A stretch of 64,000 nucleotides of DNA from Virgisporangium aliadipatigenens. GTDB lineage: Bacteria > Actinomycetota > Actinomycetes > Mycobacteriales > Micromonosporaceae. Of the stretch, positions 9,597-18,943 are shown piece after piece. The notes beneath the pieces are model-generated. The model made no database searches and had not been told where the DNA came from. It saw only the letters and a program-made list of their open reading frames with translations. The stretch spans positions 1-64,000 of the forward strand of contig NZ_BOPF01000002.1 in assembly GCF_016863615.1 (NCBI RefSeq), written 5' to 3'. Each line of letters opens with the position of its first letter. Within the stretch, counting starts at the first letter, position 1. The translations under genes were made by a program, and so were the position numbers.

Positions 9597-9950
9597 TCGA
9601 TCCAACCCATTGTGAGCACGCCGGACCTGCCGCGCCTGCGGGCGTTCTACGCGCAGGTGCTGGGCGCGGAGCAGACCATGCGGGTCCCCGCGGAGGGGCC
9701 GGAGTTCTACGTCGAGCTACGGATCGGCGACACGGCGCTCGGTGTCGTGCATCGGGCGGACACGGAGGTGGGTGCGCCGGTGCGGATCATCCTCAGCGCC
9801 GCCGTCGACGACGTCGACGCGCTGCTCCCGGTGGTCGAGGCGGCCGGCGGCAAGGCCCCGGACCGGCCCAACGACATGCCGTGGGGGGAGCGGGTGGCGC
9901 ACGTCCTCGACCCGGACGGCAACATGCTCAACCTCACTCACCGGATCTAG
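9591..9950 (+). CDS. VOC/glyoxalase-fold protein
   Basis: 119 residues, one vicinal-oxygen-chelate module pair of the PhnB/glyoxalase type: PIVSTPDLPRLRAFYAQVLG at the start and HVLDPDGNMLNLTH at the end, the usual VOC landmarks. Family members are glyoxalases, dioxygenases or antibiotic-binding resistance proteins. The substrate cannot be told. It converges on the MerR gene, but no shared promoter links the two. Confidence 0.82.
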   Translation: MTSIQPIVSTPDLPRLRAFYAQVLGAEQTMRVPAEGPEFYVELRIGDTALGVVHRADTEVGAPVRIILSAAVDDVDALLPVVEAAGGKAPDRPNDMPWGERVAHVLDPDGNMLNLTHRI

Positions 9951-10017
9951 GGCGCGTTTCGTAGACGTCGATGCTGGTTCCCAGCCGTACCGCTGCGCTG
10001 CCGCGTCCGCGTGCAGT

Positions 10018-10043
10018 TCTCAGGTGCCGGTCTCAGGTGCCGG
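10018..10043. repeat. 13-bp tandem duplication at the MerR stop
   Basis: tctcaggtgccgg occurs at 10018-10030 and again at 10031-10043. The right-hand copy contains the stop codon of the minus-strand MerR gene. It looks like a recent slippage duplication. Confidence 0.8.
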
Positions 10044-10437
10044 GAGGCGGGAGGGTCGCGGCGATGTCCAGGGCCGTGGTGATCAGGTTGTGGGCTCGCG
10101 CGGTGATCGCGGCGAGCAGGCCGTGGGCGTCGCCGGAGGACGTGGCCGCCGCTTCCTGGAGGGCGGCGAGGTCCTCGTTGAGCTTGCCGAGCTGGGTGGA
10201 CAGGCTGGGGGCGGCCTTGTCGCCGAACGCCTTGGCGATCTCGTCGAGGCTGACGCCCTGGGCCTCCAACTGGCGGATCAGGGCGATGCGGTCGACCGTC
10301 GCGGGGGAGTAGAGGCGGAAGTTGCCCGCGGTGCGACCGGCCGGCTCGATCAGGCCGAGCGATGTGTAGAAGTCGACGGTGCGCGGGCTGACGCCCGCCT
10401 TCGTGGCGACCTCACCGATCCGCAGCAGCTTTTCCAT
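10033..10437 (-). CDS. MerR-family transcriptional regulator
   Basis: 134 residues. The N-terminal winged helix RIGEVATKAGVSPRTVDFYTSLGLIEP followed by NFRLYSPATVDRIALIRQLEAQG is textbook MerR, then a dimerisation coiled coil. There are no cysteine pairs of metal sensors, and the C-terminal ligand part is short. A palindrome just upstream (10448-10461) could be its operator. Its target is likely itself, since both flanking genes point away. Confidence 0.88.
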   Translation of the reverse strand: MEKLLRIGEVATKAGVSPRTVDFYTSLGLIEPAGRTAGNFRLYSPATVDRIALIRQLEAQGVSLDEIAKAFGDKAAPSLSTQLGKLNEDLAALQEAAATSSGDAHGLLAAITARAHNLITTALDIAATLPPPGT

Positions 10438-10447
10438 CGCCGCCTAC

Positions 10448-10461
10448 CGTACAGTGGTACG
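10448..10461. promoter_or_regulatory. Candidate MerR autoregulatory operator
   Basis: cgtac-agtg-gtacg, a perfect 5-4-5 inverted repeat 11 bp before the MerR start, overlapping where a -10/-35 spacer would lie on the minus strand. MerR proteins bind such spacer palindromes; assignment is by position only. Confidence 0.4.
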
Positions 10462-10559
10462 TGCCGGTGGCGACAGTGCCGTCGTTGCCGGCGATGGAGC
10501 GGTCACCTCCCGGTGTCCCGCAGTGCCGCCGTTCGGGGCCTGTGCCCCGCAATGGCGTC

Positions 10560-10595
10560 GGCGCCGGTACCCCTGGGTCGAGGGGTACCGGCGCC
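10560..10595. terminator. Strong hairpin terminator after the S8 protease
   Basis: A 15-bp perfect stem (left arm 10560-10574, right arm 10581-10595, core ccggtaccccT/aggggtaccgg) with a 6-nt loop, 29 nt downstream of the protease stop on the minus strand. A second smaller hairpin (cggggc-ctgt-gccccg) is at 10534-10549. Confidence 0.75.
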
Positions 10596-10623
10596 TTCGC
10601 GCACCGGGGAGGTGAGGAGTGCT

Positions 10624-12219
10624 CTAGAGGGTCAGCGTCCAGGAGTTCAGCGTGCCGGTGTCGCCGGTGTAGGCGTCGCTGACCTGGAGCTTCCACACGC
10701 CGGCGCGGGCCTCGGCCGACAGGTTCACGGTGTAGGTCGCGCTCAGGTTGGCGACGTTGTCACCGGTGACGGCCTTGCGCAGCGGGTACGTGGTGCCGTC
10801 CGGGGCGACCAGGGTCAGGGCGATGTCACCGCGGTCGGCGTGCGTGAGCTTGACGGCGACGGTGCTCGTGGCCGAGGCGGTGCCGGTGCAGGCGACGGTC
10901 AGCTTCGACTCGATGGTGGTCTTGTCGGCGACCGGGCGGGCGTAGGAGTTCGTGGTGGTGCACGCCGCCGGGGCCGGGGTGGTCGGCGTGGTGGGGGCGG
11001 GCGCCGGCGTGGTGGGAGCCGGCGTGGTCGGGGCCGGGGCGCCGCCGATGAAGCCGATGTTGAGGAGCTTGTTCGCCGAACCCTTCGGGTCGGTCACCTT
11101 GTTCGCCACGGCGCCGCCGACGAAGGCTTCGCGCACCTGGGCCGGGGTGGCGGCCGGGTTCGCCGACAGGTACAGGGCGATCGCGCCGGCGACGTGCGGG
11201 GTGGCCATCGAGGTGCCGGACATCTTGCCGGTCGAGGTGTTGGAGTTCTTGGTCGAGGAGAGGATGCCCACGCCGGGCGCGAAGATGTCCAGGCAGGCGC
11301 CGTAGTTGGAGAAGCTCGCGCGGGCGTCCTTGCTGTCCGTGGCGCCGACGGTGATCGCCTCCGCGGTGCGGGCCGGCGAGACGTTGCAGGCGTCCTTGTT
11401 CTCGTTGCCGGCCGCGACGGCGTAGGTGACGCCGGCCGCGATCGACTTCTTCACGGCCGCGTCGAGCGCCGCCGACGTGGTGCCGCCGAGGGACATGTTC
11501 ACGACGGCGGGCTTCGCGGCGTTCTTCGTGACCCAGTCGACGCCGGCGATGATGCCGCTGTACGAGCCCGAACCGTCGCAGCCGAGCACGCGCACCGAGA
11601 CGAGGTTGGCGGCCTTCGCGACACCGTAGGTCTTGCCGCCGATCGTTCCGGCGACGTGGGTGCCGTGGCCCTGGCAGTCGCCGGCATCGGCGTCCTTGTC
11701 GACGAAGTCGTAGCCGCTGGTGGCCCGGCCGGCGAACTCGCCGTGGGTCAGGCGCACGCCGGTGTCGAGGATGTACGCGGTGACGTTCGCGGCGGTGTTG
11801 GGGTAGGTGTAGGCGCCGCTCAGCGGGAGGGCCGGCTGGTCCAGCCGGTCGAGGCCCCACTCCGCTGCGGACTGCGTGCCCTCGGCGAGCGCCACCTTCC
11901 GGTCCTGCTCCACACCGGCGACCGTGGGGTCGGCGGCGAGGCGCTTCGCGGCGGCCTCCGACAGCTTTGCGGTGAACCCGGTCGTCAGTTCGGTGTCGAC
12001 GGTGCCGCCGTAGCGGGCGGCGAGCGCCTTGCCGTTCACGCCGTCCTTGAGCGTCACGATGTACGAACCGGTGATGGCGCCGGCTGCGTTCGCACCCGCG
12101 ATCGTGCCCTCGGCGGGGGCGGCCTGCGCGGCGCCGGCACCCAGGAAGAGCGCGGCGATCGCGGCGGTGCCGGCGACGATGGTGGACTTGACGGCGAGGT
12201 GTGCAGCAGCAGTACGCAT
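10624..12219 (-). CDS. Secreted subtilisin-like serine protease (S8, proteinase K type) with P-domain
   Basis: 531 residues. A signal peptide ends near residue 34 (AQAAPA); an I9 propeptide starts at YIVTLKDG. The catalytic domain has D152 (LDTGV), H185 (GHGTHVAG), oxyanion N272 and S337 ([11 protein letters not shown]). A Thr/Pro/Ala linker (APTTPAP repeats) leads to a C-terminal proprotein-convertase P-domain of about 110 residues ([26 protein letters not shown]). It is an exported, autoprocessed extracellular protease; P-domains stabilise or target the catalytic unit. The ATG at 12219 fits the signal peptide; an extension to 12300 is an arginine-rich stretch without signal character. A strong hairpin follows the gene. 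Confidence 0.93.
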   Translation of the reverse strand: MRTAAAHLAVKSTIVAGTAAIAALFLGAGAAQAAPAEGTIAGANAAGAITGSYIVTLKDGVNGKALAARYGGTVDTELTTGFTAKLSEAAAKRLAADPTVAGVEQDRKVALAEGTQSAAEWGLDRLDQPALPLSGAYTYPNTAANVTAYILDTGVRLTHGEFAGRATSGYDFVDKDADAGDCQGHGTHVAGTIGGKTYGVAKAANLVSVRVLGCDGSGSYSGIIAGVDWVTKNAAKPAVVNMSLGGTTSAALDAAVKKSIAAGVTYAVAAGNENKDACNVSPARTAEAITVGATDSKDARASFSNYGACLDIFAPGVGILSSTKNSNTSTGKMSGTSMATPHVAGAIALYLSANPAATPAQVREAFVGGAVANKVTDPKGSANKLLNIGFIGGAPAPTTPAPTTPAPAPTTPTTPAPAACTTTNSYARPVADKTTIESKLTVACTGTASATSTVAVKLTHADRGDIALTLVAPDGTTYPLRKAVTGDNVANLSATYTVNLSAEARAGVWKLQVSDAYTGDTGTLNSWTLTL

Positions 12220-12505
12220 GCCAAGAAAGATCCGGGCCGGCCGTGGCACGTCCGGGACCCGTCGCGGTGCCGACCGGTTGCGCGCCCTCCCGGACCCCAC
12301 GAAACACGCCTGACCTGGGAAAACAACTTTGTTGCGGGCCGGGTGCGGGCGTCCGGTCGCCGTGTTGGTTGTCCGCCGCGCGGGTGAACCCTTCCTGTGC
12401 GTAGGTTCGCCCGATCGGCTGGTTCAACCGGAAAGCGCACACACGTGGTTGTGGCAGACTTCTACGGATTGCGAGCAATCTTCGTTCCCCCATAGAGGAA
12501 GCGCC

Positions 12506-12955
12506 ATGAGCGGATACACCGTCACGATCGCCCCGCACGAAGGTTCCTCCGGCGCACACACCACCATCGAGGTGGACACCGCCGGTGGACAGCCCCGCGT
12601 CACCGAGGTCCGGATCCGGGCCACCGGCACCGACGGGCTCAGCGCACAGCAGCTTCCGGTGTTGGATCTGGTGGCGCTGCTCTCCGCGCTCGGCCCCGCC
12701 GGCACTCCCGCACTGCCCGCGCCGCAGCCGGCTCCGGTGAAGGCCGCGCCGCGGCGCGCACGACGTTCGACCAAGGCTCCGGAGAAGAAGGGGCGCGCCT
12801 ACCGCAAGATGCCCGATCAGGACGAGGTCGTCGCGGCCTGGAACGAGACCGGAAAGGTCTCGGCGGTCGCCGAGCACTTCGGCGTGCCGCGCCACACGGC
12901 GACCGGCTGGCTGCGCCGGCTGCGCGGCCTGGGGGTCATTCCGGCCGCTCGTTGA
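12506..12955 (+). CDS. Small HTH DNA-binding protein with basic linker
   Basis: 149 residues; start preceded by GAGGAA. Residues 1-70 form a soluble domain of unknown type ([20 protein letters not shown]). A basic Ala/Pro/Lys/Arg linker follows ([21 protein letters not shown] is its core), then a C-terminal homeodomain-like helix-turn-helix: [32 protein letters not shown]. The architecture (regular N-domain, basic hinge, HTH) recalls actinobacterial nucleoid-associated or WhiB-independent regulators, but I do not recognise the family. The last 20 bp overlap the convergent ABC ATPase gene. Confidence 0.7.
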   Translation: MSGYTVTIAPHEGSSGAHTTIEVDTAGGQPRVTEVRIRATGTDGLSAQQLPVLDLVALLSALGPAGTPALPAPQPAPVKAAPRRARRSTKAPEKKGRAYRKMPDQDEVVAAWNETGKVSAVAEHFGVPRHTATGWLRRLRGLGVIPAAR

Positions 12956-13886
12956 CCTCCACCGGGAAGTGACACGCCACGCCGTCCGCCAACGGCGGCT
13001 CCTTCTCGGCACACAGATCCCGGGCCTTCCAACAGCGGGTGCGGAAACGGCACCCCGACGGCGGGTCGACCGGGCTCGGCACGTCGCCGCGCAGCAGCAC
13101 CCGGCCGCGCCGCGCCCGGTCCCGCCGGCCGGGATCGGGGACCGGCACCGCCGACATCAGCGCGACCGTGTACGGATGCCGGGGGTTCGCGTAGAGGGTG
13201 TCGCGGTCGGCGATCTCCACGATCCGGCCGAGATACATCACCGCGACCCGGTCGCTGATGTGCCGCACCACCGACAGGTCGTGCGCGATGAACAGATACG
13301 CCAGGTTCAGTTCGGTCTGCAGGTCGTCGAGAAGATTCACCACCTGCGCCTGGATCGACACGTCCAGGGCGGAGACGGGTTCGTCGGCGACGACCAGGCG
13401 CGGGCGCAGCGCGAGGGCGCGGGCGATGCCGATGCGCTGCCGCTGCCCGCCGGAGAACTCGTGCGGGTAGCGGTTGTAGTGCTCCGGGTTGAGACCCACC
13501 AGTTCCAGCAGATCCTGCACCGCGCGGCGCAGCCCGTGGGGCGTCGGTTCCTTCTGGATGCGCAGCGGCGCGGCGACGATGGTGCCGACGGTGTGGCGCG
13601 GGTTCAGCGACGAGTACGGGTCCTGGAAGATCATGGCCAGGTCGCGGCGGTACGGGCGGAGCCGACGCGTCGACAGGTGACCGATGTCCGTCCCCTCGAA
13701 CTCGATGCGCCCGTCGGTGGGTTCGAGGAGGCGCGCCACGAGGCGTCCCGTCGTGGTCTTTCCGCACCCGGACTCGCCGACCAGGCCCAGCGTCTCGCCG
13801 GGCGCGATGGTGAAGTCGAGCCCGTCGACCGCTCTGACTCCGCGGAAGTGTTTCTTCAGGCCGGTGACGCGCAGGAGGGGTTCCAC
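12936..13886 (-). CDS. Peptide ABC transporter ATP-binding protein (DppF/OppF type)
   Basis: 316 residues, GTG start with AGGAGC upstream. Walker [10 protein letters not shown] (37-45), signature FSGGQRQR, Walker B VVADEP, and the OppF-type C-terminal cysteine-rich segment ([18 protein letters not shown]) that can hold an iron-sulfur cluster in related subunits. It is the last gene of a five-gene importer operon (18583 to 12936). It should power uptake of oligopeptides together with the DppD-type subunit 7 bp upstream. Confidence 0.92.
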   Translation of the reverse strand: MEPLLRVTGLKKHFRGVRAVDGLDFTIAPGETLGLVGESGCGKTTTGRLVARLLEPTDGRIEFEGTDIGHLSTRRLRPYRRDLAMIFQDPYSSLNPRHTVGTIVAAPLRIQKEPTPHGLRRAVQDLLELVGLNPEHYNRYPHEFSGGQRQRIGIARALALRPRLVVADEPVSALDVSIQAQVVNLLDDLQTELNLAYLFIAHDLSVVRHISDRVAVMYLGRIVEIADRDTLYANPRHPYTVALMSAVPVPDPGRRDRARRGRVLLRGDVPSPVDPPSGCRFRTRCWKARDLCAEKEPPLADGVACHFPVEVNERPE

Positions 13887-13893
13887 GGCGCTC

Positions 13894-14874
13894 CTACAGG
13901 GTGGGTGCGAGGCGGACGCGTTCCGGGTGGGGCAGATGGCACGCGATGGTGCCGGACGGGACCTCTGTGGCGCACGGGATTCCGCCGCGCCCGTTGTAGG
14001 GGCAGCGCGGGTGGAACGCGCAGCCGGGCGGGACCCGGATCAGGCTCGGCGGGGTGCCCTTGATGGGTTGCAGCCGGTCGCGCACCGCGCGGTCCAGCCG
14101 GGGCATCGAGCCGAGCAGTCCCCAGGTGTAGGGGTGCTCCGGTTTCCGGAAGACCGTCTCGGCGGCCCCGTACTCCACCGCCCGGCCGGCGTACATGACC
14201 AGGATGTCGTCGGCGATCTCGGCCACCACCCCGAGGTCGTGCGTGATCAGCACGACCGCCGTGTGGAACTCCTCCTGCAGGTCGCGGATCAGGTCCAGGA
14301 TCTGCGCCTGCACGGTGACGTCCAGGGCGGTGGTGGGTTCGTCGGCGATGAGCAGCTGCGGGTCGTTGGCGAGCGCCATCGCGATCATCGCCCGCTGCCG
14401 CATCCCGCCGGAGAACTGGTGCGGATAGTCGTCCACCCGCTTCGCCGGATGCGGAATGCCCACCCGTGCCAGGAGATCGATCGCGTGCGCCCTGGCGGCC
14501 TTGCGGGATACCGGATTGTGCACCCGGTACGCCTCCACGATCTGCCGGCCGACGGTGTACAGCGGATGCATCGCCGACAGCGGATCCTGGAAGATCATCG
14601 CCATGGTGCGCCCGCGCAACCGGCGCACCTCCTCGGGATCGGCGTGCAGCAGTTCGGTGCCGTCGAGCAGGACCTCGCCGGACAGCCGCACCGCGGAACG
14701 CCGGTGCAGCCCCATCACCGACAGGCTCGTGACGCTCTTGCCGGAGCCCGACTCGCCCACGATGCCGAGCGTCCGTCCCCTGTGGACGGTGAACGACAGC
14801 CCGTCGACCGCCTTCACCACGCCGTCGTCGGTGGGGAAGTGCACGTGGAGATCTCTGACGTCGAGGAAGGTCAT
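13894..14874 (-). CDS. Peptide ABC transporter ATP-binding protein (DppD/OppD type)
   Basis: 326 residues. Walker A GESGSGKS, signature FSGGMRQR, Walker [13 protein letters not shown]-loop ITHDLG, and the OppD C-terminal motif [11 protein letters not shown]. The start overlaps the permease stop (ATGA, 14871-14874), so translation is coupled. It pairs with the neighbouring DppF-type subunit as a heterodimeric ATPase. Confidence 0.92.
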   Translation of the reverse strand: MTFLDVRDLHVHFPTDDGVVKAVDGLSFTVHRGRTLGIVGESGSGKSVTSLSVMGLHRRSAVRLSGEVLLDGTELLHADPEEVRRLRGRTMAMIFQDPLSAMHPLYTVGRQIVEAYRVHNPVSRKAARAHAIDLLARVGIPHPAKRVDDYPHQFSGGMRQRAMIAMALANDPQLLIADEPTTALDVTVQAQILDLIRDLQEEFHTAVVLITHDLGVVAEIADDILVMYAGRAVEYGAAETVFRKPEHPYTWGLLGSMPRLDRAVRDRLQPIKGTPPSLIRVPPGCAFHPRCPYNGRGGIPCATEVPSGTIACHLPHPERVRLAPTL

Positions 14875-15884
14875 CCCAGCCGCACCCTCGGGTCGGTCAC
14901 CGCGTACAGCACGTCGACGATCAGGTTCGCGACGATGATGAAGCAGGCGCCCAGCATCGTCACCCCGAGCACCTTCGGCAGGTCGTTGTTGGTGACGGCG
15001 TCGATCGCGTACTTGCCGATGCCCGGCAGCGAGTACGTGCTCTCCGTCAGCACGGCCCCGCCCAGCAACAGCCCCAGATCCAGCCCGAACAGCGTCAGCA
15101 CCGGCGTCATCGTGGCGCGCAGCCCGTGCGTGACGACGACCGTGCGCTCCGGCAGTCCCTTCGCCCGCGCGGTGCGGATGAAGTCCTCGTTCATCGTCTC
15201 CAGCATCCCGGCCCGGGTCAGCCGCGCATATCCCGCCGCGTACAGGAACGCCAACGTGATCCACGGCAGCGTCAGGTCGTACGCCCACGTCGCCGGGTTC
15301 TCGGTGAACGGCGTGAACGAACCGCCCGGCGGGAACCAGTGCAGCGTGTACGAGAAGACCGACAGCGACAGCAGCCCGGTGAAGAAGATCGGCAGCGACA
15401 CGCCCGCCAACGCCGTCGCCATGGCCACCCGGTCGAACACCGTGCCCCGCCGCAGCGCCGACAGCACGCCCACGGCCACCCCGCCGACCAGCCAGATGAC
15501 CGCCGCGCCGAGCGCCAGCGACAAGGTCACCTGCATCCGGTCCACGAGGTCCGGCCAGACCGGATTGTGCGTGATGAACGAGTACCCGAAGCACGGCGCC
15601 GGACAGTGTTCCGTCGTGGGGCCGGTGCTGTAGTCGGCACCGAGCACGAGCCCCTTGGCGAAGCGGCCGTACTGCACGTACAGCGGGTCGTAGAACCCCA
15701 GCTTCTCGGTCAGCTCACGGATCTGCTGCTGATCCGCCGTCCGGCCGGCGTACCGGGAGGCGAGATCCTCCGGTGTCGCGCCGGCCAGACGGGGAACCAG
15801 GAAGAAGATCGCGAACGTCACCATGCTCACCACGACGAGCATCAGCACGGCCGCGACCAGTCGACGCAACAGGTATCCCAGCAA
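14871..15884 (-). CDS. Peptide ABC transporter permease (DppB/OppB type)
   Basis: 337 residues from a TTG start, 3 bp after the stop of the binding-protein gene. It has an N-terminal helix, a long extracytoplasmic loop and five further helices with the EAA-type loop (ARAKGLPERTVVVTHGLR). Two cysteine-containing residues in the outer loop (EHCPAPCFGY) may form a disulfide. Forms the channel with the DppC-type permease at 17630. Confidence 0.9.
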   Translation of the reverse strand: MLGYLLRRLVAAVLMLVVVSMVTFAIFFLVPRLAGATPEDLASRYAGRTADQQQIRELTEKLGFYDPLYVQYGRFAKGLVLGADYSTGPTTEHCPAPCFGYSFITHNPVWPDLVDRMQVTLSLALGAAVIWLVGGVAVGVLSALRRGTVFDRVAMATALAGVSLPIFFTGLLSLSVFSYTLHWFPPGGSFTPFTENPATWAYDLTLPWITLAFLYAAGYARLTRAGMLETMNEDFIRTARAKGLPERTVVVTHGLRATMTPVLTLFGLDLGLLLGGAVLTESTYSLPGIGKYAIDAVTNNDLPKVLGVTMLGACFIIVANLIVDVLYAVTDPRVRLG

Positions 15885-15887
15885 CGG

Positions 15888-17633
15888 CTACTTCACGCCG
15901 ATCTGCACGAAGTCGTAGTAGCCGCCGAGGCCCTCGTTGACGTAGATGTTCTTCAGGTGGGCCGGGCGGTACAGCAGCACCTTGGCCCACACGCCGGGCA
16001 GGATCAGCGCCTCGTCCATCACCGTCCGGTCGATCTGGCCCCACAGGTCGTTGCGCTTAGCGGTGTCGGTCTCCAGCAGCGCCTGGTCGAGCAGCGCGTC
16101 GACCTTCGGCAGCGCGACGCCGAGGTTGTTGTTGCCGCCCGTCGCGCGGATCACCCGGCTGTCGACGATCTGCTGCAGGAAGCCGAAGCCGTCGACCCAG
16201 TCCGCCTGCCAGCCGCCGGCCAGCAGGCCGAGGCCCTCCTGCTTCACGAAGTCCGGCTTGCCGGCGTAGAGCTTGAAGTAGTCGCCCTGGGGGTAGCCCT
16301 TGAGCGTCAGCTTGATGCCGACCTTGCCGAGCGACTGCTGCATCGCCTCCGCGAGCGCCTTCTCCTTCGGGCGTTCGGTGCGGTAGGACATGTTCGTCTC
16401 GAAGCCGCCCGGTTTTCCGCACTCGGCCAGTTCCTTCTTGGCCGCCTCGACGTCGCCGTTCTTCTTCGCCTTGAAGCTGTACGGGTCGTTCTTGGGCGCG
16501 CCGGGTACCTGCGGCGGCATGATCGAGGTGGCGATCTCGCCTCCGGCGTCGCCGCCGTAGGCCCGCAGATAGCTGTCATGGTCGGCCGCGAGCAGGACCG
16601 CCTTGCGGCAGTGGATGTTGTCGAACGGCGCCACGGACGTGCTCAGGTGCGTGTACCAGAGCCGGGGGAGGGCGGCGCTGTCGGTGTATTTCTTCTGCGC
16701 CGGATCGGCGAGCACCTTCCCCTGGGTGGCCGCCTGCACGCCGGTGTTCGCCACGTCGATGTCGAGGTCGCCGGAGAGCAGCCGGGCGTCGATGTCGTCG
16801 GCGCTGACGTTCAGCGACACCTCGATGCGATCGGGGAGCGCCTTGCGGTGCGGGTCGTTCGCGGCGCTCCAGTTGTCGTTGCGCACCAACGTGAACCGCT
16901 TGCCCAGCTCGTTCGTCTCGAACTTGTACGGGCCGGTGGAGACCGGGTGTTCCTTGTACTTCGTGCCGGTGTCCTTCGCGCGCGGCACCGGGATCGTCGC
17001 CGGTTGCATCGCCAGATAGTCGAACGCGGAGAACGGCACCTTCAGCTTGAACACGACCGTGCGCTCGTCCGGTGTCTCGATCGCCTTGAGGCCCAGCTTC
17101 TCCGGATCGCTGTCCTGGTACGGGCTGGTGTATCCCTGGGTGTCGAGCACGTCGCCGAAGTACGTCGGCCCGCTCGGGAACGTCTTCTTGTCCAGCGACC
17201 GTTCGACCGCGTACTTGACGTCCTTGGACGTGACCGGTGTGCCGTCCTCGAACTTCACGCCGGCCTTGAGCTTGTACGTCCACGTCTTCGCGCCGTCGCT
17301 CGGCACACCCAGCGTCTCGGCCAGGTCCGGCACGAGTTTCGTGCCCGCCTCACCCGGCTGCGTGTCGAACATGACGAGCGCCCGGCCGTAGAAGCGCACG
17401 AAGTCCCACGAGTAGCCGTAGTACGTGTCGCCGGGGTCGAGGGAGTACCAGTCCCCGGAGTTCGCCATGCGCAGCGTGCCGCCCTTGGTGTCGGACGGGT
17501 TGTGCACCTTGCCGACGCCGCCGTTGGCCACGGAGTCGGTGCCGTCGGCGGGATCTACCGCGCCGCAGCCGGACGTCACGAGCGCCAGCGCGATGCCGGC
17601 GGCCAGCAGACCTTTCCTGCGCATACCGTTCAC
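15888..17633 (-). CDS. Peptide ABC transporter substrate-binding lipoprotein (SBP_bac_5)
   Basis: 581 residues. Signal peptide with lipobox VTSGC (Cys about residue 23). Family-5 features: GGTLRMANSGDWYSLDP, KLKAGVKFEDGTPVTSKDVKYAVERSLD and STGPYKFE. The GTG start overlaps the preceding permease stop (GTGA, 17630-17633). It is a membrane-anchored receptor for oligopeptides or similar solutes. It lies between the two permease genes, an unusual order for dpp/opp operons, where it normally comes first. Confidence 0.92.
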   Translation of the reverse strand: MNGMRRKGLLAAGIALALVTSGCGAVDPADGTDSVANGGVGKVHNPSDTKGGTLRMANSGDWYSLDPGDTYYGYSWDFVRFYGRALVMFDTQPGEAGTKLVPDLAETLGVPSDGAKTWTYKLKAGVKFEDGTPVTSKDVKYAVERSLDKKTFPSGPTYFGDVLDTQGYTSPYQDSDPEKLGLKAIETPDERTVVFKLKVPFSAFDYLAMQPATIPVPRAKDTGTKYKEHPVSTGPYKFETNELGKRFTLVRNDNWSAANDPHRKALPDRIEVSLNVSADDIDARLLSGDLDIDVANTGVQAATQGKVLADPAQKKYTDSAALPRLWYTHLSTSVAPFDNIHCRKAVLLAADHDSYLRAYGGDAGGEIATSIMPPQVPGAPKNDPYSFKAKKNGDVEAAKKELAECGKPGGFETNMSYRTERPKEKALAEAMQQSLGKVGIKLTLKGYPQGDYFKLYAGKPDFVKQEGLGLLAGGWQADWVDGFGFLQQIVDSRVIRATGGNNNLGVALPKVDALLDQALLETDTAKRNDLWGQIDRTVMDEALILPGVWAKVLLYRPAHLKNIYVNEGLGGYYDFVQIGVK

Positions 17634-18583
17634 CCCTTGAGACGTGGATCGAGCGCGTCGCGCAGGCCGTCACCGAAGAGGTTGAAGGCGAGCACGGTCA
17701 CGAAAATGGCCAGGCCGGGGAAGAGCATGAAGTGCGGTGCGATCTGGTAGAAGTGCGTGGCGTCCGAGAGCATCGCGCCCCAGCTGGGCGTGGGCGCGCG
17801 GATGCCCACGCCGAGGAACGACAGCGCCGCCTCGAACAGGATGTTCGTCGGGATGAGCAGGGTGGCGTAGACGAGGACGGGCGCCACGAGGTTGGGCAGC
17901 AGCTCGGTCACGATGATGCGCGCGTGGCCGGCGCCGAGACTGCGGGCGGCGTCGACGAACTCCCGTTCCCGTAAGGAAAGCGTCTGGCCGCGGACGATGC
18001 GGCCGATGTACGGCCAGCTGAAGAAGCCGATGATGAAGACCAGCACCGCGATCCGCAGACCGTTGCCGCGCAGGCCGAAGCCGCGGTCCGGGATGACGCC
18101 GGCGAGCGCGATGGCGAACAGCAGCAACGGGAACGCGAGGAACACGTCCATGAGCCGGCTGACGACGGCGTCGATCCACCCGCCGAAGTAGCCGGAGACG
18201 ACGCCGAGCACGGTGCCGATCAGCACCGAGAGCCCGGTGGCCAGGAACGCGATCACCAGCGAGACCCGCGACCCGTAGACGATGCGGCTGAAGAGGTCCC
18301 GCCCGTTGACCGGCTCGAGCCCGAAGAGGAAGTCGCCGCTCATCCCGCCGAACCGGCCGGTCGGGATCTGTAACGACGAGTCGATCCGGTCCTGGTGGAA
18401 CTCGTTGGGCGGATGGCCCAGCAGCGCCACGATCAGCGGTGCGGCGGCCGACACCAGCACGAGCAGCACGACCACGACCCCGCCGCCGAGGGCGATCCGG
18501 TCGCGCCGCAGGCGCCGCCACGCGATGCGCCACGGCGACCGGCCGACGATCTCGGGTGCCGTCTGCGCCGGTGCGATCGTCAC
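17630..18583 (-). CDS. Peptide ABC transporter permease (DppC/OppC type), first gene of operon
   Basis: 317 residues from GTG. An N-terminal OppC_N helix (RRDRIALGGG) and the DppC core with EAA loop (VDAARSLGAGHARIIVTELLPNL) and GVGIRAPTPSWGAML. It is the promoter-proximal gene of the importer operon. The 111-bp divergent region to the LuxR-type gene at 18695 should hold the promoter. Confidence 0.9.
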   Translation of the reverse strand: MTIAPAQTAPEIVGRSPWRIAWRRLRRDRIALGGGVVVVLLVLVSAAAPLIVALLGHPPNEFHQDRIDSSLQIPTGRFGGMSGDFLFGLEPVNGRDLFSRIVYGSRVSLVIAFLATGLSVLIGTVLGVVSGYFGGWIDAVVSRLMDVFLAFPLLLFAIALAGVIPDRGFGLRGNGLRIAVLVFIIGFFSWPYIGRIVRGQTLSLREREFVDAARSLGAGHARIIVTELLPNLVAPVLVYATLLIPTNILFEAALSFLGVGIRAPTPSWGAMLSDATHFYQIAPHFMLFPGLAIFVTVLAFNLFGDGLRDALDPRLKG

Positions 18584-18694
18584 GGTGATCAGGCTGAGGT
18601 TTTCCGGTCATCAAGTCAAGGGGATCAATATCTTCCGCGGCAGGTTGCGGCCAGCTCCATGGTCGTCGGCCGTCGCGCGCGTTCTGATGTGGCC

Positions 18695-18943
18695 ATGGAA
18701 CGACTGAACGCGCCGTGCCTCTCCGAACGGGAGCGCGCGGCGCTGTTGTGGTGGTTGGCGTCGATGTCGAAGGCCTCGGTGGCCCGCCGCATGGGCATCT
18801 CCACGCACACCGTGGACATGTACATCCGGCGGGCCCGGGCCAAGTACGCCCGGGTGGGCCGGCCGGCCCCGACAAAGGCCGACCTGCTGCTGCGGGCGAT
18901 CGAGGACGGCCTGCTGCCGCTCGCCGTCGGGCGTGTGCGCTAG
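18695..18943 (+). CDS. Stand-alone LuxR-type HTH protein
   Basis: 82 residues, almost only a GerE/LuxR DNA-binding domain: LSERERAALLWWLASMSKASVARRMGISTHTVDMYIRRARAKY. There is no receiver or ligand domain, so it may be constitutive, pair with another protein, or be a truncated derivative. An earlier ATG at 18659 would add 12 residues. Divergent from the peptide importer, it is a natural candidate to regulate it. Its TAG and the TAG of the convergent gene share the palindrome CTAG (18940-18943). Confidence 0.75.
   Translation: MERLNAPCLSERERAALLWWLASMSKASVARRMGISTHTVDMYIRRARAKYARVGRPAPTKADLLLRAIEDGLLPLAVGRVR

Noticed and set aside
9742-12387. Very long open frame on the plus strand across the MerR and protease genes
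   Set aside because: It is antisense to genes with clear families, arginine/glycine-rich in composition, and caused by GC-saturated codon positions.
15126-17750. 874-codon plus-strand frame opposite the peptide importer
   Set aside because: Shadow of the permease and binding-protein genes; no domain, start context or ribosome-binding site.
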